Source: Castellaniella sp049673105
Lineage (GTDB): Bacteria; Pseudomonadota; Gammaproteobacteria; Burkholderiales; Burkholderiaceae_B
DNA: 64,000 nt
Reading direction: 5' to 3'
Assembly (NCBI RefSeq): GCF_049673105.1
Contig: NZ_JBATXG010000001.1
Span: forward strand, 1 to 64,000
Made by a program: the position numbers and the translations under genes
Shown: positions 16,456 to 25,065 of the stretch, piece by piece
How the letters are laid out: each line of letters starts with the position of its first letter
How positions within the stretch are numbered: position 1 is the stretch's first letter
The notes under the pieces: model-generated
Seen by the model: the letters and a program-made list of their open reading frames with translations, nothing else
Database searches by the model: none
What the model was told of the DNA's origin: nothing

Positions 16456-17949
16456 ATGAGCGATATTCCACGCGTCCCGCTATTGATAGACGGGAAACTG
16501 GTCCAGTCCGAGACCCAGGAATGGCGGGACGTCATCAACCCGGCCACCCAGGAAGTGGTGGCGCGGGTCCCCTTCGCCACGCCGGCCGAGGTCGAGCGGG
16601 CGATTGCCAACTCGAAAGAAGCCTTCAAGACCTGGCGCCTGGTCAGCCAGGCCAAACGCCGCCAGATCATGACGGATCTGGCCCATCTGCTGCGGGAAAA
16701 TACTGGCAAGATCGCCGAGGTCCTGTCGCGCGAGCACGGCAAGACGCTGCCGGACGCCGAAGGCGAAGTGGCGCGCGGCCTGGAAGGCGTGGAACACGCC
16801 GTGTCGGCCAATGTGTTGCAACTGGGCGATTACGCCGAAAATGCCGCCACCGGCATCGACGTCTATAACGTGCTGCAGCCTCTGGGGGTGTGCGCCGGGA
16901 TCACCGCCTTCAATTTCCCGGTCATGCTGCCCTGCTGGATGTTCCCCATCGCTGTCACGATGGGCAATACCTTCGTCTACAAACCGTCCGAGCAAGACCC
17001 GACCGCGTCGCTGATGGTGGCGGAGCTGGCCCTGCAGGCGGGCCTGCCGCCCGGCGTGCTGAACGTCGTGCATGGCGGCCCCGAGGTCGCCAGCGCCTTG
17101 TGCGATCACCCGGACATCAAGGCCGTGTCCTTCATTGGTTCGACGCGGGTGGGGACGGAAATCTACCACCGCTCGTCCAACGCCGGCAAGCGTTGCCAGG
17201 CCATGATGGGGGCGAAAAATCACAGCGTCATCATGCCGGATGCCGATCGCGAGGCCGCTCTGAATTCCATGCTGGGCGCCGCCTTTGGCGCCGCCGGCGA
17301 ACGCTGCATGGCGATCTCCGTGCTGGTGCTGGTGGGCGAGGCCCAGAAATGGCTGCCTGATTTTGTCGAGCGCGCCCGCAAACTCAAGGTCAATGTCGGC
17401 ACCGACCGCAAGGCCGATCTGGGGCCCTTGATTTCACCGGCCGCCAAAAAACGGGTCGAAGGCCTGATCCAGAAAGGCGTGGACGAAGGCGCCGACCTGC
17501 TGCTGGATGGTCGCGGCATCACCGTCTCCGGCTACGAGCAGGGTAATTTTGTCGGCCCCACCGTGTTCAGCAAAGTCAAGGCGGGCATGACGATCTACGA
17601 AGAAGAAATCTTCGGGCCGGTGCTGTCCGTGGTGCTGGTCGACACACTGGAAGAAGCCGTCGAATTCATCAACGCCAACCCCAACGGCAACGGCACGTCC
17701 ATCTTTACCCAGGATGGCGGACATGCCCGCTATTTCCAGAACCACGTCGATGTCGGCCAGGTGGGGATCAACATCCCCATCCCGGTGCCGGTGGCCTGGT
17801 TCAGCTTCACCGGGTCGCGGGCGTCGAAACTGGGCGATCTGGGTCCCAACGGGCGTCAGTCCATTTATTTCTGGACGCAGACCAAGACCATCACGGCGCG
17901 TTGGCAGGCGCATCCTACGGATGTGAACACGACCATCTCCATGAAATAA
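16456..17949 (+). CDS. mmsA: CoA-acylating methylmalonate-semialdehyde dehydrogenase
   Basis: A 497-residue aldehyde dehydrogenase of the MmsA type, which converts (methyl)malonate semialdehyde with NAD and CoA to propionyl-CoA or acetyl-CoA in valine, myo-inositol or beta-alanine catabolism. The family-specific FNFPVMLPCWMFPIAVTMGN and the catalytic cysteine in GAAGERCMAISV are present. GAGGAG lies 7 nt before the ATG at 16456; the longer open frame upstream overlaps the regulator gene and is not used. Partner genes such as mmsB are absent, so which pathway it serves is unclear. Confidence 0.94.
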   Translation: MSDIPRVPLLIDGKLVQSETQEWRDVINPATQEVVARVPFATPAEVERAIANSKEAFKTWRLVSQAKRRQIMTDLAHLLRENTGKIAEVLSREHGKTLPDAEGEVARGLEGVEHAVSANVLQLGDYAENAATGIDVYNVLQPLGVCAGITAFNFPVMLPCWMFPIAVTMGNTFVYKPSEQDPTASLMVAELALQAGLPPGVLNVVHGGPEVASALCDHPDIKAVSFIGSTRVGTEIYHRSSNAGKRCQAMMGAKNHSVIMPDADREAALNSMLGAAFGAAGERCMAISVLVLVGEAQKWLPDFVERARKLKVNVGTDRKADLGPLISPAAKKRVEGLIQKGVDEGADLLLDGRGITVSGYEQGNFVGPTVFSKVKAGMTIYEEEIFGPVLSVVLVDTLEEAVEFINANPNGNGTSIFTQDGGHARYFQNHVDVGQVGINIPIPVPVAWFSFTGSRASKLGDLGPNGRQSIYFWTQTKTITARWQAHPTDVNTTISMK

Positions 17950-17970
17950 GGTTCAGCTGATCCTGTCCCG

Positions 17971-18017
17971 ACGACCGGGCGCCGCCGCTGTGATCCAACA
18001 GCCCGGCGCCCGGTCGT
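17971..18017. terminator. large perfect hairpin after mmsA
   Basis: ACGACCGGGCGCCG (17971-17984) is perfectly complementary to 18004-18017, giving a 14-bp GC-rich stem with a 19-nt loop, 22 nt after the mmsA stop. No T run follows in either direction, so it may be an mRNA 3' stabiliser or a factor-dependent terminator. Confidence 0.55.
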
Positions 18018-18115
18018 ATTGGTGGGGGTGGGGCAGTGCGAACCGGCTCGTGCTGGCGATGCTTCCGCTGCTAAGCAAATAACAAAAAATAATATAAACA
18101 GCGTTTCATATTCCA

Positions 18116-18121
18116 TATAAT
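18116..18121 (+). promoter_or_regulatory. probable cysB -10 box
   Basis: A consensus TATAAT within an unusually AT-rich stretch (about 18075-18121) gives a start site near 18128 and a leader of about 19 nt to the chosen cysB ATG. I see no good -35 hexamer, consistent with an activated or autoregulated promoter. Confidence 0.5.
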
Positions 18122-18146
18122 GGCTTTTCTTATAGGGCCGTGGCGT

Positions 18147-19109
18147 ATGAACCTCCAGCAATTCCGTTTTGTTCGCGAAACCATCCGGCGCGGCTTCAAT
18201 CTGACTGAAGCCGCCAAGGCGCTGTATACCTCGCAGCCGGGGGTTTCCAAGGCCATCATCGAGTTCGAGGACGAACTGGGCGTGAAGATCTTCGAGCGCC
18301 ACGGCAAGCGCTTGAAAGGTCTGACCAAGCCGGGGCAGGCCGTGTCCGCCGTGATTGATCGCATCATGCGCGAAGTGGACAACCTGAAAAAAGTCAGTGA
18401 TGAATTCGCCCAGCGTGACGAGGGCGCCCTGGTCATCGCCTGCACCCACACCCAGGCGCGTTATTTGCTGCCGCGGGTGATTCCGGCCTTCCGGGCGCGT
18501 TTTCCGAAAGTCCACGTGTCGCTGGCCGAGGGCAATCCCGAACACCTGGCCCGCCTGGTGCTGCACGAGCAGGCCGACCTGGCCATCGCCACCGAAACCC
18601 TGGCCGAGACGCCGGGCCTGGTGGCTTTGCCGGTGTATTCCTGGGAACACACGCTGGTGGTGCCGGAAGATCACCCCCTGACCAGTCTGACGTCCAGCGC
18701 GGCCCGCAACCTGTCGCTCGCGCATCTGGCCCAATATCCCATCGTTACGTATGACCGGGCTTTTTCGGGGCGCCGCGCCATCGATGCCGCGTTCGAGCGG
18801 GCGGACATCACGCCCGACATCGTGCTGGAAGCCATCGATGCGGACGTGGTCAAAACCTATGCCGACATCGGTTTGGGCATCGGCATCATCGCCGGGGTGG
18901 CCTTCGACCCTCGCCGAGACAAGGGCCTGGTGGGATTGCCTGCCGGCCATCTGTTTGGCAAGCACACCACCAGTGTCGCCATCAAGCGCGGCGTGTTTCT
19001 GCGTGATTTCGTGTACGTGCTGATGGAAATGCTGGCCCCCGAACTGACCCGCGACCGCGTTTCCGAAGCCGTCGCACAGCCGGCCCCGGTCGTGCGCGAA
19101 GTCGCCTGA
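18147..19109 (+). CDS. cysB: CysB-type LysR regulator of sulfur assimilation
   Basis: A 320-residue LysR-family protein very close in length and sequence to CysB (324 aa in E. coli): MNLQQFRFVRETIRRGFNLT, TSQPGVSKAIIEFEDELG and RHGKRLKGLTKPG are CysB hallmarks. It should activate sulfate/thiosulfate assimilation genes in response to acetylserine. Start 18147 is chosen because an in-frame ATG at 18120 lies inside the -10 box. No sulfur-assimilation genes flank it; the convergent neighbour is an amino-acid-type ABC importer. Confidence 0.93.
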   Translation: MNLQQFRFVRETIRRGFNLTEAAKALYTSQPGVSKAIIEFEDELGVKIFERHGKRLKGLTKPGQAVSAVIDRIMREVDNLKKVSDEFAQRDEGALVIACTHTQARYLLPRVIPAFRARFPKVHVSLAEGNPEHLARLVLHEQADLAIATETLAETPGLVALPVYSWEHTLVVPEDHPLTSLTSSAARNLSLAHLAQYPIVTYDRAFSGRRAIDAAFERADITPDIVLEAIDADVVKTYADIGLGIGIIAGVAFDPRRDKGLVGLPAGHLFGKHTTSVAIKRGVFLRDFVYVLMEMLAPELTRDRVSEAVAQPAPVVREVA

Positions 19110-19124
19110 TCGCTGGACAGCACA

Positions 19125-19859
19125 CTAGACGCCCAGATAGGCCCGTTTCAGTTCCGGGTCCTCGATCAGTTCGCGGGCCGGGCCTTCCTGAACGATACGA
19201 CCGGTTTCCAGCACGTAGGCGCGGTCGGCTGCCGCCAGGGCCAGATGGATGTCCTGTTCGACCAGCAGCACGGTCACGCCTTGATCGCGGATGGCCGCCA
19301 GGCTTTCCATCAACTGATCGACGACGATGGGCGCTAGGCCCAGGCTCATTTCATCCACCATCAGCAGGCGCGGGCGCGCCATCAGGGCGCGTGCCATGGC
19401 GCACATCTGCTGCTCGCCGCCCGACATGCTGCCGGCCAGTTGCCGGCGGCGCTCGGCCATGCGCGGGAACTGGGCATATACCTGCTCCAGGTCGGTGCGG
19501 ATCGCCGCCGCATCCGTGCGCCGGTAGGCGCCCATCAGCAGATTGTCCTGCACCGACATGCGGGGAAAGAGCTGACGGCCTTCGGGAACCTGGACGATGC
19601 CCTGCCGGAAAATCTGATCGGGTGTGCCGCCCTGGATCTCGGTCCCGGCCCAGATGATGCGGCCTGATTGACTGGGGAGCAGGCCGGACAGGACCCGCAG
19701 CAAGGTGGTCTTGCCCGCGCCGTTGCTGCCGACCAGAGCCAGGAATTCAGCCTCGCGCACGTCCAGCGTGATGTCGTGCAACACCTGCACCAGCCCGTAG
19801 CCGGCGGACAGGGTGTGGATCTGCAGCAGCGGCGCGTGTGTCGAAGGGGTGGTGCTCAT
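19125..19859 (-). CDS. livF: ABC transporter ATP-binding protein, LivF type
   Basis: A 244-residue ATPase of the branched-chain amino-acid (HAAT) importer family. Walker A GSNGAGKTT, signature SGGEQQM, and Walker B (LLMVDEMSLGLAP) are visible. It ends the operon and overlaps the preceding livG by 4 nt (ATGA). It works with LivG as the nucleotide-binding pair for the LivH/LivM permease. Confidence 0.93.
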   Translation of the reverse strand: MSTTPSTHAPLLQIHTLSAGYGLVQVLHDITLDVREAEFLALVGSNGAGKTTLLRVLSGLLPSQSGRIIWAGTEIQGGTPDQIFRQGIVQVPEGRQLFPRMSVQDNLLMGAYRRTDAAAIRTDLEQVYAQFPRMAERRRQLAGSMSGGEQQMCAMARALMARPRLLMVDEMSLGLAPIVVDQLMESLAAIRDQGVTVLLVEQDIHLALAAADRAYVLETGRIVQEGPARELIEDPELKRAYLGV

Positions 19860-20590
19860 GTGCGTTTTTTTCCCAGGTAGGCTTCGACCACGCCCGGATC
19901 GCTCAGTACGCTGTCGGGCGGGCCGTCGGCGATCTTTTCGCCGTGGTGCAGCACCATGATGCGGTCCGACAGATTGCGGATGGCCTTGATCACGTGCTCG
20001 ATGACGATGATGCTGATGCCGGTGTCGCGCACTTTGCGGATGATGTCGATGACTTCGTCGATTTCCACCAGGTTCAGGCCGGCCATGACTTCGTCGCACA
20101 GCAGCACGCGTGGCTGCATAGCCAGGGCTTTGGCCAGTTCCAGGCGTTTACGGTCCGGCCCGCCCAGGTCCTCGGCGCGGTGGTCGACGTGCTTGCCCAG
20201 ACCGACGAATTCCAGGCATTCGCGGGCGCTGTCGCGAGCCTTGGATAGTTTTGCTTCTCCCTGGCCGCGTCCGAACAGGGCGCCGACGGCGACGTTGTCC
20301 AGCACCGACAGGCCGGGAAAGGGCTGCATGATCTGGAAGGTGCGCCCGATACCCAGGCGCGCGCGGCGAAAGGCGGCCATGCGGTCGATGCGCCGCCCAT
20401 CGAACCAGACCTCGCCTTCGGTGGGTTCCAGCGTGCCGCTGAGCAGGCTGATCAGCGTGGTCTTGCCGGCTCCATTGGGGCCGATGAAGCCCAGGATTTC
20501 ACCGGTCGCCAGGGAAAAGCTGACGTCATGGACCGCCAACAACCCCGAGAAACGGCGCGTGAGCTGTCGGGCTTCGAGGATCGGGCTCAT
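19856..20590 (-). CDS. livG: ABC transporter ATP-binding protein, LivG type
   Basis: A 244-residue ATPase. Walker A GPNGAGKTT and the LivG-type Q-loop/signature region (ARLGIGRTFQIMQPFPGLSV; GPDRKRLELAKAL, where the usual LSGGxQ reads LGGPDRK) are present; the Walker B stretch is RVLLCDEVMAGLN. The ATG at 20590 overlaps the livM stop by 4 nt; an upstream ATG at 20629 lies within livM and is less likely. Confidence 0.92.
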   Translation of the reverse strand: MSPILEARQLTRRFSGLLAVHDVSFSLATGEILGFIGPNGAGKTTLISLLSGTLEPTEGEVWFDGRRIDRMAAFRRARLGIGRTFQIMQPFPGLSVLDNVAVGALFGRGQGEAKLSKARDSARECLEFVGLGKHVDHRAEDLGGPDRKRLELAKALAMQPRVLLCDEVMAGLNLVEIDEVIDIIRKVRDTGISIIVIEHVIKAIRNLSDRIMVLHHGEKIADGPPDSVLSDPGVVEAYLGKKRT

Positions 20591-21534
20591 ATGCGGTTGG
20601 TCCGGATGTTGTCGATGAAATAGCGCCATCCCAGACGATGGAAGCGCTGCACCACGTCGGCCAGACCGCGCGGCATCAGCACGACGGCGACGACGATGAC
20701 GATGCCGAAGAACAGGCCCGCGATGCTGGTGACCTCGCTGGACAGCAGTTCGGAAATGGCCGACAGGATGAAGGACCCGACGATCGGTCCCATGATCGTG
20801 CCGGGGCCGCCGAACACCGCCATGATGATCATCTTGACGTTCAGGGTGATGTCAAAGGCGCTGCCGGGATCCAGGAAGGTGATCCAGTAGGCCTGGATGC
20901 CGCCGGCCAGGGCGCTGAACACCCCGGCCAGGGCGAAGGCCAGCACCTTGTAGCGGGTGGTGTCCACCCCCATGACGACGGCGCCTTCCTCGTTTTCGCG
21001 GATGGCGATCAGGCCGAAGCCGAAGCGGCTGCGGGTCAGCCACCAGACGGTCAGAGTGGCCGCGGCCAGCAGGATCAACGACAGTTCGTAGAACATGCGG
21101 TCATCGTTCAACGGCGGCAGCACCAGGCCGATGTTCTGTCCGGCCAGCGGCACATTGGAGATGATGGCCGCCATGATCTGCGCCAGGGCCAGGGTGGCGA
21201 TGGCGAAATAGTGGCCCTTCAGGCGCAGCACCGGGATGCCCAGCAACAGGGCGAAGACCACGGCCAGCGCGGCGCCGAAGGCCATGCCCACGGCAAAGGG
21301 CAGGTGCCACTGCACCATGGCAATGCCCACGCCATAGGCGCCCAGGCCGTAGAACGCGGAATTGCCGAAGGACGGATAGCCGGTATAGCCGCCGATGATG
21401 TTCCAGCCCTGCGCCAGCACGGCCAGCAGCAGCGTGCTGATGCCGAACTGGATCAGGGTGTCGGACCCGTACCAGGGCAGCAGCGCCAGCGCGATCACTG
21501 CCGCGACGATCAGGAAGGGGCGCCAGCGTGTCAT
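20587..21534 (-). CDS. livM: branched-chain amino-acid-type ABC permease, LivM type
   Basis: A 315-residue inner-membrane permease with about nine helices. GGYTGYPSFGNSAFYGLGAY near residues 48-67 and the cytoplasmic coupling segment SRFGFGLIAIRENEEGAVVMGVD are typical of LivM. Start 21534 gives MTRWRPFL and a 4-nt overlap with livH. Confidence 0.93.
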   Translation of the reverse strand: MTRWRPFLIVAAVIALALLPWYGSDTLIQFGISTLLLAVLAQGWNIIGGYTGYPSFGNSAFYGLGAYGVGIAMVQWHLPFAVGMAFGAALAVVFALLLGIPVLRLKGHYFAIATLALAQIMAAIISNVPLAGQNIGLVLPPLNDDRMFYELSLILLAAATLTVWWLTRSRFGFGLIAIRENEEGAVVMGVDTTRYKVLAFALAGVFSALAGGIQAYWITFLDPGSAFDITLNVKMIIMAVFGGPGTIMGPIVGSFILSAISELLSSEVTSIAGLFFGIVIVVAVVLMPRGLADVVQRFHRLGWRYFIDNIRTNRI

Positions 21535-22394
21535 GCGGTTCTCCCCAGCAGACCGGTGGGCCGCACGATCAGCACCAGCACCAGCACGCCGAAACTGGCG
21601 ACGTCCGCGTAGGTAGGACCGATATACAGCGTGGTCAGGGACTCGATCAGACCCAGGATCAGGCCGCCGGCGATCACGCCCAGCGGTGTGTCCAGGCCGC
21701 CGATGATGGCGATGGCGAAGGACTTGGCCGTCAGCGTGGCGCCGATATAGGGGTTGATCTGCGAGACGGTGCCGTACAGGCCCCCGGCGGCGCCGGCCAG
21801 CGCCAGGCCCAGGCCGAAGGTGACCGCGTACAGGTGGCGCGGTTCGACGCCATACAAGCGCGCTGCGGACAGATTCTGCGCCGTGGCCCGGATGGCCCGG
21901 CCCAGGCGGGTCCGCAGCAGGAAATACCACATGATCAGCGTCAGGGCGATGGCCATGAGGCAGGCCGCCAGTCGCACCAGGGGGATGGTGAGGCCCCCCA
22001 GCGTGACGTTCTGGCCGGAGTAATCGGGGTTGATGGTGCGGAAGTCAGCAGAGAACACCAGTTGGGCGAGATAGGTCAGCACGACTTCCATCCCGAAGGT
22101 GATCAGCAGCGTGTTGAACATGGGCGAGCGCACGATCAGATTCAGGATGCCGCGCTGGATGGCGTAGCCCACGCAGAACATCAGGACTGCCGTCAGCGGC
22201 AGCCCAAGGAAGGGGTCCAGGTGCAGCCACTGAAAGCTGTACCAGGAAATGTAGGCGCCCAGCATGATGAAGGCGCCATGCGCAAGATTGACGATATTGA
22301 GCACCCCCCAGACCAGGGCCAAGCCGAGCGCCACGATGGCGTACAGTCCGCCCTGCAGGATGCCGTTGATGAGGACTTGCAGCAGAAGATCCAC
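21531..22394 (-). CDS. livH: branched-chain amino-acid-type ABC permease, LivH type
   Basis: A 287-residue permease beginning with GTG (MDLLLQVLINGILQGGLYAI), the characteristic LivH N-terminus, and containing the coupling region TRLGRAIRATAQNLSAARLYGV. It starts 24 nt after the binding-protein gene and overlaps livM by 4 nt, so all five genes form one unit. Confidence 0.93.
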   Translation of the reverse strand: MDLLLQVLINGILQGGLYAIVALGLALVWGVLNIVNLAHGAFIMLGAYISWYSFQWLHLDPFLGLPLTAVLMFCVGYAIQRGILNLIVRSPMFNTLLITFGMEVVLTYLAQLVFSADFRTINPDYSGQNVTLGGLTIPLVRLAACLMAIALTLIMWYFLLRTRLGRAIRATAQNLSAARLYGVEPRHLYAVTFGLGLALAGAAGGLYGTVSQINPYIGATLTAKSFAIAIIGGLDTPLGVIAGGLILGLIESLTTLYIGPTYADVASFGVLVLVLIVRPTGLLGRTA

Positions 22395-22418
22395 GGCGTG
22401 CTCCGGGGGATGGGTGGA

Positions 22419-23636
22419 TTAGCGCTTGGACCAGTCCGGCATGGGGTATTTCGGTTGGGTCACGAATTTGTCCCCGTCGAACACGGCCACCGGCTTGCCG
22501 TTCTGCACTTGGATCACGGTCTGGTCCAGATGGATCTGGCCGTTGTCGGCGAACTTGATGTGGCCGTACAGGCTGTGGAAGTCACTGGCGGCCAGCGCAT
22601 CGCGGACGGCCTTGGGATCCAGCGTGCCGGCCTTTTCGATGGCTTTGACCAGTGCTTCGACATCGGACACTCCGGAAGCAGCGTGATAGTCCGGTTCGTA
22701 GCGGTATTGCGCGCCCCAGGTTTTGGCGAACTGGGCCGCGTCGCCGAACCAGTCGTCTTTCAAGGTTTCGCTGGGCAGCCAGGCCGTCATGCCGAAGGCG
22801 TAGTCAGCGTCATTGCCCAGGGCCTTGCGGAAGTCCTCGCTGGGCACGCCCACGGTGAAGGAATAGAACTTCGGCGAAACGTCCAGGCTTTTGGACTGGC
22901 GGATGAAGTTCAGGATCTCGGTCTCGTGGCCGGCGACCAGCACGGCGTCTGCTTGCTTGGACTTGATTTGCGACAGCAGCGTGTTGAAGTCGCTGGCATT
23001 GGAGCTGTAGCGCTCATCCAGGACGGTGTTGACGCCCGCCGCTTTCAGCAGCGGTCGGGTGCCTTCGGCGACCGATACGTCAAAGGCGTCATCCGCATAC
23101 AGCAGGGCGACCTTGGCGGGTTCGGGCTTCAGTTGCTTGAACATTTTGATCGTGCTGCCGAAATAGTCGCTGGCCGGCGCCAGGGTGCCGAAGATGTACT
23201 TGAATCCCCGCGAGAAAATCTGATCCGATGCGCCGCCGCCCTGGACCATGGGGATCTGATATTTTTCCGAGACGGCGGAATCGGCCAGGGCGAAGTTGCT
23301 GGCGAACGGTCCCAAGAGGAAATTGGCCTTGTCCTGGGACACCAGTTGCGTGTATTGGCGCACGCTCAGGTTGACGTCGGACTGGTTGTCGTAGATTTTC
23401 AGGGCCAGCGTGTATTTTTTGCCGCCGACCGTGACACCGCCTTTGCGGTTGATCTGATCAACGGCCAGCTTGTAGGCATCGTTGTAGTACCGACCGGTAT
23501 TGGCGACTGGGCCCGTCAACTGGACGGATGCGCCGAGCAGAATCTGATCGTCTGCCGCCCGGCTGGGACTACTGGCCAAGCTCAAAGCCAGCGCGACGGC
23601 GGCGCAAGGCAGGCCGTGCCGAAATAGCGTGTGCAT
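22419..23636 (-). CDS. periplasmic substrate-binding protein of the Liv-type ABC importer
   Basis: A 405-residue type I periplasmic binding protein with a signal peptide (cleavage near SRAADDQ, residue 28). The mature start DQILLGASVQLTGPVANTG and later FLLGPFASNFALADSAVSEKYQIPMVQGGGASD match the family. The ligand could be an amino acid, amide or aromatic acid; the sequence does not decide. AGGAG lies 9 nt before the ATG. It is the first gene of the operon 23636-19125; the promoter must lie in 23637-23800. Confidence 0.92.
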   Translation of the reverse strand: MHTLFRHGLPCAAVALALSLASSPSRAADDQILLGASVQLTGPVANTGRYYNDAYKLAVDQINRKGGVTVGGKKYTLALKIYDNQSDVNLSVRQYTQLVSQDKANFLLGPFASNFALADSAVSEKYQIPMVQGGGASDQIFSRGFKYIFGTLAPASDYFGSTIKMFKQLKPEPAKVALLYADDAFDVSVAEGTRPLLKAAGVNTVLDERYSSNASDFNTLLSQIKSKQADAVLVAGHETEILNFIRQSKSLDVSPKFYSFTVGVPSEDFRKALGNDADYAFGMTAWLPSETLKDDWFGDAAQFAKTWGAQYRYEPDYHAASGVSDVEALVKAIEKAGTLDPKAVRDALAASDFHSLYGHIKFADNGQIHLDQTVIQVQNGKPVAVFDGDKFVTQPKYPMPDWSKR

Positions 23637-23804
23637 GGAACAGTCTCCTAAGGATTATCTTGCTTTTCATTCTGCGCTTTGCAACGTACAAAAGTCTGAA
23701 TAATCCCTGACCGTCGCCTGACAGTCACCGTCAGCTGTTATTCAATTTTCCGGGGCGGCAAGCACGGCTGAGACAGTTTGTGGCAGGTGGAAATTGCATT
23801 CCTG

Positions 23805-23823
23805 AATAAGAATGATTATTATT
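23805..23823. promoter_or_regulatory. putative Fur box
   Basis: AATAAGAATGATTATTATT matches the 19-bp Fur consensus GATAATGATAATCATTATC at 13 positions, including the TAA, AT, AT and ATTAT blocks. It lies 54 nt upstream of the DUF2325 start codon in an AT-rich island, where it could cover a promoter. Confidence 0.55.
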
Positions 23824-23876
23824 TATGTTCATGGAGGAAGTTGCTTTCTTCCTGTTCCCTTACAGGAGCCAGTCTC

Positions 23877-24242
23877 ATGGCGCAGTCTCAAGTCAGTGCG
23901 TTGGTCGTCGGTGCGGACCGTCTGGGCAATATCCCCGATCTGCTGCGCGACCACAATATTGCCATCCGGCACCACATCAGCGGTCGAGAGCCTTCTCATC
24001 AGAAAAAGGCGCCAGCCTTGCCATCGGGGACGGACCTGGTGATCTTGTTGACGGATTTCCTGGGGCACAACGTCATGAAGACGTTCCGGGCTGCCGCCCA
24101 GCGGGCCGGGGTGCGGGTGCTGACCTGCCGGCGGTCCGTATGCAGCATGCAGCAGGCCTTGGACCAATGCGGCTACTGCAAGGCGTGTCCCTTGAAGCAG
24201 AATGCCGATATCGCGGTATCGGCCAGGGTGCGTCTGAACTGA
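23877..24242 (+). CDS. DUF2325 domain protein, cysteine-rich C-terminus
   Basis: A 121-residue cytoplasmic protein. The segment SALVVGADRLGNIPDLLRDHNI and the GTDLVILLTDFLGHNVMKTFRAAAQRAGVRVLTCRRS arrangement match DUF2325. Five cysteines lie in the last 50 residues (CRRSVC and CGYCKAC), suggesting metal or Fe-S binding. Start 23877 follows AGGAG (23864-23868); the open frame extends 33 codons upstream, but that part covers the Fur-like box. Function is unknown; the Fur-like site suggests iron control. Confidence 0.82.
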   Translation: MAQSQVSALVVGADRLGNIPDLLRDHNIAIRHHISGREPSHQKKAPALPSGTDLVILLTDFLGHNVMKTFRAAAQRAGVRVLTCRRSVCSMQQALDQCGYCKACPLKQNADIAVSARVRLN

Positions 24243-24296
24243 GCGTGCGAGACTGAAGGGAACCGTAGACCCCCAGCCTGCACGGAGAAGCGCGCG

Positions 24297-24959
24297 TTAG
24301 CGCTGCGCTGTGTCGGGTTGGGCTTTCAGGCGTCGTGCGCCGTTGTAGCGCTTGCGCCAGTAGGCGATGTCCATGCTCTCGACACGGATGGCCGCGCCGG
24401 TGCGCGGCGCATGCACGAACTGGTGGTTGCCCAGGTAGATGCCGACATGAGAAAAGCGGCGGCCTCGGGTATTGAAGAACACCAGATCACCCCGGCGCAG
24501 TTCGCCGCGATCAATCGAAATGCCTTCCTGAGCCTGGCTGCTGGCGGTGCGCGGCAGTTTGAGCCCCAGGGATTTTTCTGCCGCATAGGCGACCAGGCCG
24601 CTGCAGTCGAAGCCTTCGCCGGGCGCATCCCCGCCATACCGATATTTGACCCCCAGGAACTTCATCGCCGTGGCGGCCATGGTCTTGGGGATTTGGCTGG
24701 AGGGGTTATCGGACTGCGGATAGTTGATATCCAGCTGGTCTTTGCTGTCCAGCCAGGCGCCAAGGGGGTCGGATTGGGTGCTGAGCAGGTAGCTGTCGCG
24801 CAGCAGATGATTGGAACTGGCATCCGCCGTCTGGCGGGACTGGGTAGCGGCGCATCCCGCCAGTGCCACGACGCTGGCGCACAAAGCCAGTTTGAACAGA
24901 CGAGCCACGAACGGCGTGGACAGGAAAGGATATGTGCGGGCGGAATGTGGCGGTGGCAT
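24297..24959 (-). CDS. NlpC/P60 family lipoprotein, cell-wall endopeptidase
   Basis: A 220-residue lipoprotein: lipobox ALAGC with Cys36, then a linker and an NlpC/P60 domain (about 95-205). Catalytic residues are visible as Cys119 (GFDCSGLV), His171 (FSHVGIYLG) and His183 (FVHAPRTG). Members cleave D-Glu-diaminopimelate or similar peptide bonds in peptidoglycan. The 20 residues before the hydrophobic segment are longer than usual; a GTG at 24908 would give a compact signal peptide, but neither start has a clear ribosome-binding site. Confidence 0.88.
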   Translation of the reverse strand: MPPPHSARTYPFLSTPFVARLFKLALCASVVALAGCAATQSRQTADASSNHLLRDSYLLSTQSDPLGAWLDSKDQLDINYPQSDNPSSQIPKTMAATAMKFLGVKYRYGGDAPGEGFDCSGLVAYAAEKSLGLKLPRTASSQAQEGISIDRGELRRGDLVFFNTRGRRFSHVGIYLGNHQFVHAPRTGAAIRVESMDIAYWRKRYNGARRLKAQPDTAQR

Positions 24960-25065
24960 GGGTCTGGTGTAATGTCTTCGGCGTGCGGCCAGAGAAGGCC
25001 GGCGAGCGCCTGAGGATTAAAAAAATCTTGCCCACCCTGCAGGGCAACCGTTGGATTCTATCGGA

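Noticed and set aside
18120..18146. Upstream ATG at 18120 as cysB start
   Set aside because: It overlaps the probable -10 box and adds nine residues not found in CysB.
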